Shown piece by piece: positions 1-5,107 of a stretch of 7,569 nucleotides of DNA. The stretch spans positions 1 through 7,569 of the forward strand of contig JAGHSP010000209.1 in the NCBI GenBank assembly GCA_018065815.1, read 5' to 3'. A program made the translations under genes and the position numbers. The notes under the pieces were generated by a model. The model did no database searches. It was not told the origin of the DNA and was given only the letters and a program-made list of their open reading frames with translations. The stretch's first letter is position 1; each line of letters starts with the position of its first letter. The DNA comes from Candidatus Sodaliphilus limicaballi. Its GTDB lineage: Bacteria; Bacteroidota; Bacteroidia; Bacteroidales; Muribaculaceae.

Positions 1-21
1 TATTGGTGTTAACGCTTGTTT

Positions 22-67
22 CCCAGGGCGTTGCCCTGGGCTAGTAGCAACATTGCGCTTACAGCGC
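22..67. repeat. Pair of perfect triloop hairpins downstream of the M48 gene
   Basis: Two perfect inverted repeats lie 14 bases apart. CCCAGGGC at 22-29 pairs with GCCCTGGG at 33-40 across a GTT loop, and GCGCT at 55-59 pairs with AGCGC at 63-67 across a TAC loop. They lie about 70-115 bases beyond the stop of the M48 gene. Neither is followed by a T-run on either strand, so they do not read as ordinary intrinsic terminators. Two strong triloop hairpins so close together, in a spacer with no gene, resemble dispersed palindromic elements of the REP type, or a 3' UTR structure. The rest of 1-134 shows no gene or other recognisable signal. The element class is inference; the base pairing is directly visible. 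Confidence 0.5.
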
Positions 68-134
68 GCCGCCATTTCGAGACTTTTGACACACACTCTT
101 ATTGTAATAGATTCCTGTGTCTTGTTACCAGTGA

Positions 135-938
135 CTATTTTTTGCCAGTGCAGTAGTTTTTCTTTACTTCGGGGAGTTTTTCCTGAATCTGCTTGATGCG
201 TGTTGCATCGCTGGGGTGTGAGCTCAAGAATTCGGGCACTTTGGCGCTAGAAGCAGCGCTCATCTTCTGCCAGAATGTGATAGCCACGTCGGGGTTGTAG
301 CCAGCGATAGACATGAGCACGAGTCCCATGTAGTCGGCCTCGCTCTCGTGCTTGCGAGAGAAGGGTTGCATCACGCCATACTGGGCGCCGAGTCCATAGA
401 CTTGCTGCGCAACAGCTTGAGTAGTATTGCTCTTGCCTTGAGTGATTACACCCAGCACGTTGGCACCGGTCTGTGCAAGCATCTGCTGGCTCATGCGCTC
501 GTTGGCGTGCTTTGCCACGGCGTGGGCAACCTCGTGTCCAAGAACCACTGCGAGTTCGTCGTCGCTGCTCACGAGTTTCATGATGCCCTCATACACCACG
601 ATTTTGCCGCCAGGCATGCACCACGCGTTCACTTCGTCGCTCTTGACCAGGTTGAACTCCCATGCGTAGTTCTTGATCTCGCTTTCCATGCCCACTGCCT
701 TGAGATAGGCTTCGGTTGCTGCGGCGATATTCTTGCCCACGCGGGTTACTTGAGCGCTCTGGGTCTTCTGTGTAGAGACCTTGGCAGTGCTCATGAAGCT
801 TGTGTAGCTTTGTAAACTTGACTGCAGAACCTCGCTGTCGCTCACGAGGTTGAGTTGCTTGCGTCCAGTAATGGGCACTGAACCGCAGCTAGTGAGCAGC
901 AATGCCGCCACTGAAAGTAATGCTAAAATCTTTTTCAT
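135..938 (-). CDS. M48 family zinc metallopeptidase, predicted lipoprotein
   Basis: This is a 267-residue envelope protease of the M48 family (BepA/LoiP/Oma1-like), which usually degrades or helps assemble misfolded envelope proteins. The N-terminus is a lipoprotein signal: two lysines, a hydrophobic stretch, then the lipobox LTSC with the lipidated cysteine at residue 18. The zinc site is complete: HEVAH at 135-139 gives two histidine ligands and the catalytic glutamate, and E198 in ESEAD (198-202) is the expected third ligand. NAWCMPGG (104-111) and SSHP (239-242) match further conserved M48 segments, as in the BepA-type proteins. No membrane segment follows the signal and there is no TPR domain, so this is a minimal peptidase-only form. 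The start is set by the signal peptide; no Shine-Dalgarno is present. It follows the Mrp gene by 85 bases and has no recognisable promoter. The family call is firm; substrate and exact orthologue are not known. Confidence 0.93.
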   Translation of the reverse strand: MKKILALLSVAALLLTSCGSVPITGRKQLNLVSDSEVLQSSLQSYTSFMSTAKVSTQKTQSAQVTRVGKNIAAATEAYLKAVGMESEIKNYAWEFNLVKSDEVNAWCMPGGKIVVYEGIMKLVSSDDELAVVLGHEVAHAVAKHANERMSQQMLAQTGANVLGVITQGKSNTTQAVAQQVYGLGAQYGVMQPFSRKHESEADYMGLVLMSIAGYNPDVAITFWQKMSAASSAKVPEFLSSHPSDATRIKQIQEKLPEVKKNYCTGKK

Positions 939-962
939 TATAGTGTTGTTTTTACTGATGTC

Positions 963-1007
963 ATAGAGTTCCTAGATTGTCTAGAAGTTCTAGAGATTCT
1001 AGGATTT
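963..1007. repeat. Five-unit, 9-base periodic palindromic array between the Mrp and M48 genes
   Basis: On the plus strand five consecutive 9-base units run without a break: atagagttc, ctagattgt, ctagaagtt, ctagagatt, ctaggattt. CTAG therefore recurs at exactly 972, 981, 990 and 999. Because CTAG is self-complementary and the units are arranged symmetrically, 970-1004 is also a near-perfect 35-base palindrome, with 15 of 17 positions pairing around a single central base. It fills about half of the 85-base gap between the Mrp stop and the M48 start. It could form a hairpin in the mRNA of the two genes or serve as a binding site for a dimeric protein. It could equally be a by-product of replication slippage. 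I do not recognise it as a named element. Confidence 0.8.
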
Positions 1008-1023
1008 GCTGTTATTCGCTGTG

Positions 1024-2127
1024 TTAATGGGTTTCTACTTTTGTTGTGGGGGGGAGTGTGGTGTTGCGGGTGTCTATTGCTTGTGCTACTTTGCGTGCCA
1101 GGGCAATGAATGACTGCCCAGAGACGCTGTTTTGCAGTGTGACGGGCGTGCCGTCATCGCCGCCTCGGCAGATGCTTGCCACTAGTGGAATCTGCCCCAA
1201 CAGTTCCACACCCAGAGCTTCGGCCAGGTTCTTGCCACCGTCGCGGCCGAAGATGAAGTATTGCTCGTCGGGGTGTGCGGCAGGCGTGAACCACGACATA
1301 TTCTCGACGATACCCAGTACAGGCACCTTCACGTGCTCGCTCAAGAACATGTTCACTCCCTTGCGAGCATCGGCCAGAGCCACTTCCTGCGGCGTGGTGA
1401 CCACAATGGCGCCAGTGATGGCAAGGGTCTGCACCAAAGTGAGGTGAATGTCGCTAGTGCCAGGAGGCATGTCGATGACAAAGTAGTCGAGTTCGCCCCA
1501 GTCACCCTCGGTGATGAGCTGCTTGAGCGCGTTGCTAGCCATGCCGCCACGCCACAGCGCAGGTTTGTCCTTGTCGATAACGAAGCCTATGGAGAGTGTC
1601 TTCACGCCATGTTTCTCGGCAGGAATGATGAGGTTGCGGTCGCCGTCGGGACGCATGTAGAGTTGCTCGTCCTCGATGCCAAGCATCTTGGGGATAGAGG
1701 GGCCGAAGATGTCGGCATCAAGCAGTCCTACCTTGTAACCAAGCTGTGCCAGCGACACCGCGAGATTGACCGAGACAGTGCTCTTGCCCACACCGCCCTT
1801 GCCCGACGAAACGCCTATGATGTTCTTCACACCAGGCAAGATGGGGTGCTCTTTCTTGGCGGGAGCCTGCTGGCGTGTTGCCGCAGTGATGTTACCCTTG
1901 ATTTCCACATCAGGGCTCACGTGGGTGCTGATCGCAGCCTCGGCAGCACGCACCACGCTCTTGATGAACGGGTCGGTGGGCTTGTCAAACACGATTGAGA
2001 AAGAAACTTTGTTGCCGTCGATGCGCATATCATCGGCTATCATGCCCATTTCCACGATGTCTTTACCAGTGCCTGGATAGCGCACCGTGCGCAATGCGTC
2101 GAGTATAAGATTGGGGTATAGTGTCAT
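1024..2127 (-). CDS. mrp: Mrp/NBP35 family iron-sulfur cluster carrier ATPase (ApbC-like)
   Basis: This 367-residue cytoplasmic protein belongs to the Mrp/ApbC/NBP35 P-loop ATPases, which hold or transfer Fe-S clusters to target proteins. Residues about 5-80 form the N-terminal MIP18-type (DUF59) domain common in bacterial Mrp. The ATPase domain follows from about 100: the deviant Walker A with the signature lysine is SSGKGGVGKST at 107-117, the DADIFGPS switch is at 137-144, and the Walker B region VIDMPPGTSD is at 217-226. The motif ENMSWF at 275-280 is where many Mrp proteins continue into a CxxC that binds the bridging cluster; here it reads TPAAHP with no cysteines, which I believe is common in Bacteroidota. 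Length is normal for the domain pair. It lies downstream of trmB across a repeat-filled 134-base gap, with the start only 16 bases from the array. No Shine-Dalgarno is seen. Confidence 0.95.
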   Translation of the reverse strand: MTLYPNLILDALRTVRYPGTGKDIVEMGMIADDMRIDGNKVSFSIVFDKPTDPFIKSVVRAAEAAISTHVSPDVEIKGNITAATRQQAPAKKEHPILPGVKNIIGVSSGKGGVGKSTVSVNLAVSLAQLGYKVGLLDADIFGPSIPKMLGIEDEQLYMRPDGDRNLIIPAEKHGVKTLSIGFVIDKDKPALWRGGMASNALKQLITEGDWGELDYFVIDMPPGTSDIHLTLVQTLAITGAIVVTTPQEVALADARKGVNMFLSEHVKVPVLGIVENMSWFTPAAHPDEQYFIFGRDGGKNLAEALGVELLGQIPLVASICRGGDDGTPVTLQNSVSGQSFIALARKVAQAIDTRNTTLPPTTKVETH

Positions 2128-2143
2128 AGTTTTTGCTCTTTAT

Positions 2144-2263
2144 AAAAGTTTAAAAGTTTAAAAGTTTAAGGGGTTAAGAGTTTAAGAGGTTTTTCGATAT
2201 CTCGATTTTTTGAATTATCGATATTTCGATTAAACCTTTAAACCGTTAAACTTTTAAACCTTT
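2144..2263. repeat. Phase-locked array of fifteen 8-base units in three blocks, filling the trmB-mrp gap
   Basis: Read on the plus strand, 120 bases divide exactly into fifteen 8-base units. Block A (2144-2191) has six: aaaagttt three times, then aaggggtt, aagagttt, aagaggtt. Block B (2192-2231) has five built on a TCGA core: tttcgata, tctcgatt, ttttgaat, tatcgata, tttcgatt. Block A' (2232-2263) has four: aaaccttt, aaaccgtt, aaactttt, aaaccttt, close to the inverse complement of block A. The longest perfect inverted repeat is 14 bases, 2156-2169 against 2246-2259. TTTAAA centres in A and A' are in register (88 bases apart, 11 x 8); the TCGA centres of B are shifted by half a unit. The array ends within the TrmB stop codon and starts 16 bases before the Mrp start. 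It could fold into a long slippable hairpin in the transcript. Its function and element class are unknown to me. Confidence 0.88.
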
Positions 2264-3017
2264 ATTCTAAATCCTTGAAGTTCATTTGGTCGCGGTGGTA
2301 GCTGCGGTAGGTGTCGGGCTCGATTTCGATGTCGGGTTCACGTAGTTCCACGTCGTGCGGCAGGTGGAACTGGAGGTACTTGATGGTGAGTCCGCGCTCG
2401 AGCCATTGACGCTCGTAGTGTGTCTTTATCTCCAGGATGTCGTCGGCAAGGCCGCTGCTATAGAGGTTGCTTGTGTTGACTTCCACGGGGAGTTTGTTTT
2501 CCTTGATGAGAGCGTCGGTATAGGTGTAAAGGAACGGGCTGTCGGTCTTGAGATGTACCAGTCCGCCGTCCTTGAGGATGTTGCGGTAGTTCTTGAGGAA
2601 ACGGGTGCCGGTGAGGCGTTTGTTCTCGTTCTTCATCTGCGGGTCGGGGAAGGTAATCCATATTTCCGAAACCTCGCCGGGTGCGAAGAGGCGGTCGATA
2701 AACTCGATGCTGGTGCGCAGGAATGCCACGTTGGTCATGTGGTCGAGTGTCACCTGCTTGGCACCGGTCCACATGCGAGCGCCCTTGATGTCCACGCCTA
2801 TGTAGTTCTTGCCAGGGAAACGCTTGCCCAGTCCCACAGCATATTCACCCTTGCCGCAACCCAGCTCAAGCACTATGGGGTTGTCGTTGTGAAAATACAG
2901 TTCGTTCCAGTGTCCGCGCATGGGACAAGTGTTGTCCTTAATAACCGCAAATGGAAACTGGAACACGCAGTCCATAGTTTCCATTTCGGCAAATTTCTTT
3001 AATTTGTTTTTTCCCAT
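2262..3017 (-). CDS. trmB: tRNA (guanine(46)-N7)-methyltransferase TrmB
   Basis: This 251-residue enzyme transfers a methyl group from S-adenosylmethionine to N7 of G46 in the variable loop of tRNAs. The Rossmann-type methyltransferase fold is evident: SAM motif I ELGCGKGEY at 51-59, the acidic residue after the second strand in GVDIKGAR (74-81), and the TrmB signature ITFPDPQMKNENKRL at 121-135, where other phyla usually show FPDPWPK. The C-terminal family motif covers KTHYERQWLERG at 198-209. The length is slightly above the common 210-240 residues, with a short charged C-terminal extension (221-251). The stop codon overlaps the last unit of the 8-base array. The start is 28 bases from the end of the upstream LRR gene, so the two are probably co-transcribed. 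There is no Shine-Dalgarno; the region just before the ATG is A/T-rich. Confidence 0.95.
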   Translation of the reverse strand: MGKNKLKKFAEMETMDCVFQFPFAVIKDNTCPMRGHWNELYFHNDNPIVLELGCGKGEYAVGLGKRFPGKNYIGVDIKGARMWTGAKQVTLDHMTNVAFLRTSIEFIDRLFAPGEVSEIWITFPDPQMKNENKRLTGTRFLKNYRNILKDGGLVHLKTDSPFLYTYTDALIKENKLPVEVNTSNLYSSGLADDILEIKTHYERQWLERGLTIKYLQFHLPHDVELREPDIEIEPDTYRSYHRDQMNFKDLE

Positions 3018-3045
3018 TTCAGGATAGATTGTTCTAGTTGTATAG

Positions 3046-5034
3046 TTATTTAACTGCCACCTTGAAGCTCTTGCCGCCTATCACAACCACGTAGATGCCG
3101 GCTCCGGGCTGTGACTCGTTGCGTCCGGCAGCGAGGTTGATGGTTGTCGATGCACCGTTCATTGCAACGAGTTGTGCAGTGCAGTCTTCCTGTGCCTCGA
3201 TGACGAGGGTGTTGCCAGTGGCATAAACACGGTCAATGCGAGCATTGATGTCGTCAACACCCGATGTGCTGCTCACTGTGGCTGTGGCCTCGCGGGCAAA
3301 GAGAGCTGGGTGACTGGCATCGGCCAGCACGATGTTGTTGATAGTGATGGTTCCCTCGCTGGTGAATTCTTCAGAAGCCCTCACCTTGAGCATGATCACT
3401 GCGCCATCGTTGCCAGGGATGCGCTGGTTGTTCATTGAGTAGCACACGAGTCGAGTCTCGCCGCCGTTAGTGTCACTGACGATGGCGTGGCCGCTAGTGC
3501 GTTGTGTTGTGCTCACAGCCTCGATGGTGAGCCCCTGGGGCAGAATGATGTCGCACTGCAGGGCCGAACACAGCTCGTTGTTGTCGAGGTTGAGCTCTAT
3601 GTCGCGAGTCTCGCCTGGAGCGATGTCAAACGACCTGATGTTGAGAGCGTCGTTAGTATTAGGCTCGACATATATGTAGGTGTAAGGCTTGCGATTGAGG
3701 ATGAAGTTGATGTCCCCGTTCACGTCGTTGATATCTACCTCTCCGTCTTGGTTGACATCGGTCTGCACGGGATAATTGGTGATAAAACCAGAAACGATGT
3801 TGGTCATGATGTTGATATCGCTCACGCTGATCATCATGTCTTCGTCGGCATCGCCTAACAGCGCTTCGTAGGACACGATGAAGTCTTGCCACTGCAATGC
3901 TTGGGCATAGTCGTTGGCACAGCCCTTGGTTGTGACCAGGCGCACTGTGGCTTGGTCAACACCAGCCCACACATTCTGACCCAGCGCAGGCACTGTGGTG
4001 GGGAGGGCGGTGATGAGTTTGAGCCCGATCATTCCTGCCATTGCCTCGTCGCCGATTGATGCGACAGACGATGGAATGACGAGTGTTTCCACTCGAGGGG
4101 TATTGTAGAGGGCATAGTTGCCTATGCTCTTGACGTTGCCCAGGTTGATAGAATCGAGCATCGCATTGCCAGCAAAGGTGAAGTCACCTACGTGGTCGAG
4201 TCCTGCGGGCAGAGATGCCGAGTTGAGTCGCTGGTTGTAGATGAATGCGCCCTTGCCCAGGTGATTGAGCGACGCGGGGAATGTCGCGCTAGTGACTTGG
4301 CTCAACGTATAAGCCCAGTCGCCTATCGACTTGAGGTTCTTGTATTGAGTGAGGTCGAGCACGGTGAGTGCAGTTCCTGCAAATGCCGAGTTGCCTATGG
4401 CTGTGAGGTTGTCGCCCAGGTTTACTTGTGTGAGAGCCTGACAGTCGAGAAAAGCCTCGTCGCCGATGGTGAGTTCCTGTGCCGGAGCACCGCTTGCGGC
4501 AACGTCTACGGTAGCGAGACGGGTGCAACGAGAGAAGGCCCCCTGCCCCACTGTGGCCAGGCTAGCGGGAAGCGTCACGTTCTCGAGCGAAGTGCAGGCG
4601 CTGAACGCATATTCGCCCACGTTGACCAGTGCATCACTCATTGTGACGGTGCTCAACGATGGACATGCAGCAAGTGCCGCCGACCCTAGCGATGTGGCGC
4701 TGTGAGGCAGCGTCACTGTGGTGAGTTGAGGCATTCCGGCGAGAGCCATTGTGGGAACCACGCTGGCTGCATAAGAATACTCGTTGCCAAAGACGGGTGC
4801 GCTCAAGTTTTCATAGGCCTGGATAGTTACAGCGCTCAAGTCGAGGGTTTCGATGTTGCGCAGGCTGGTAGAGATGAACTTGAAGTCACGTGCGTCCATG
4901 CTGCCTGTGAGTGTGAGCGATGTGATGTTGTGGTCGGTCACCAGGTGACCGAGTCGGCCAGGTTGACATTCAATCTGGGCGTTGCTGCAAAGTGCTGTTG
5001 CTGCGGCTGCGAGCAGGAAATATAATTTGCGCAT
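3046..5034 (-). CDS. Secreted BspA-like leucine-rich-repeat protein with dockerin pair and sorting-like tail (paralogue 1)
   Basis: A 662-residue exported protein. A signal peptide covers about 1-19 (likely cleavage after SNA). GSMDARDFKFI (44-54) belongs to an N-terminal cap seen in Bacteroidales LRR proteins. From about 90 to 345 there are LRR_5/BspA-type repeats of about 23 residues with the recurring pattern LP..L..IG..AF.GC..L. These close with a C-cap around NVWAGV (354-359) and a QW..F segment (381-385). Two dockerin-like calcium loops follow. The first (395-406) is degraded, lacking its glycine and one aspartate, while the second (DVNQDGEVDIND, 426-437) is intact. Residues about 465-590 look like a cohesin-like beta-sandwich, and the last ~65 residues, ending GGKSFKVAVK, resemble a type IX secretion tail. 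Ligand unknown; related BspA proteins are adhesins. It follows its paralogue by 57 bases. Confidence 0.88.
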   Translation of the reverse strand: MRKLYFLLAAAATALCSNAQIECQPGRLGHLVTDHNITSLTLTGSMDARDFKFISTSLRNIETLDLSAVTIQAYENLSAPVFGNEYSYAASVVPTMALAGMPQLTTVTLPHSATSLGSAALAACPSLSTVTMSDALVNVGEYAFSACTSLENVTLPASLATVGQGAFSRCTRLATVDVAASGAPAQELTIGDEAFLDCQALTQVNLGDNLTAIGNSAFAGTALTVLDLTQYKNLKSIGDWAYTLSQVTSATFPASLNHLGKGAFIYNQRLNSASLPAGLDHVGDFTFAGNAMLDSINLGNVKSIGNYALYNTPRVETLVIPSSVASIGDEAMAGMIGLKLITALPTTVPALGQNVWAGVDQATVRLVTTKGCANDYAQALQWQDFIVSYEALLGDADEDMMISVSDINIMTNIVSGFITNYPVQTDVNQDGEVDINDVNGDINFILNRKPYTYIYVEPNTNDALNIRSFDIAPGETRDIELNLDNNELCSALQCDIILPQGLTIEAVSTTQRTSGHAIVSDTNGGETRLVCYSMNNQRIPGNDGAVIMLKVRASEEFTSEGTITINNIVLADASHPALFAREATATVSSTSGVDDINARIDRVYATGNTLVIEAQEDCTAQLVAMNGASTTINLAAGRNESQPGAGIYVVVIGGKSFKVAVK

Positions 5035-5084
5035 AATTTTCTAATTGCCGTGTGGTGGTTTTTGTGTATAATTAAGTATCAAAC

Positions 5085-5107
5085 AGTGGCTTTACTTAAC
5101 AGCCACT
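5085..5107 (-). terminator. Hairpin enclosing the stop codon of the upstream LRR gene; possible weak terminator
   Basis: AGTGGCT at 5085-5091 pairs perfectly with AGCCACT at 5101-5107 around a 9-base loop. The loop contains the TAA stop (5092-5094) and the last sense codons of the 688-residue LRR protein. With one bulged C at 5084, two further A-T pairs extend the stem. On the transcribed strand it is followed by TTTGATACTTAATTA, with only three Ts together, so it is a poor match to an intrinsic terminator. It may attenuate read-through into the second LRR gene or protect the 3' end of a processed message. The pairing is visible; the role is inference. Confidence 0.35.

Noticed and set aside
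2144..2263. Reading the octamer array as a CRISPR array
   Set aside because: The units are 8 bases, contiguous and degenerate, with no spacers, and no cas gene is present.
2144..2263. Reading the octamer array as an intrinsic terminator for trmB
   Set aside because: The arms can pair, but they are A/T-rich and mismatched, and no T-run follows a GC-rich stem on the transcribed strand. A terminator role cannot be claimed from sequence alone.
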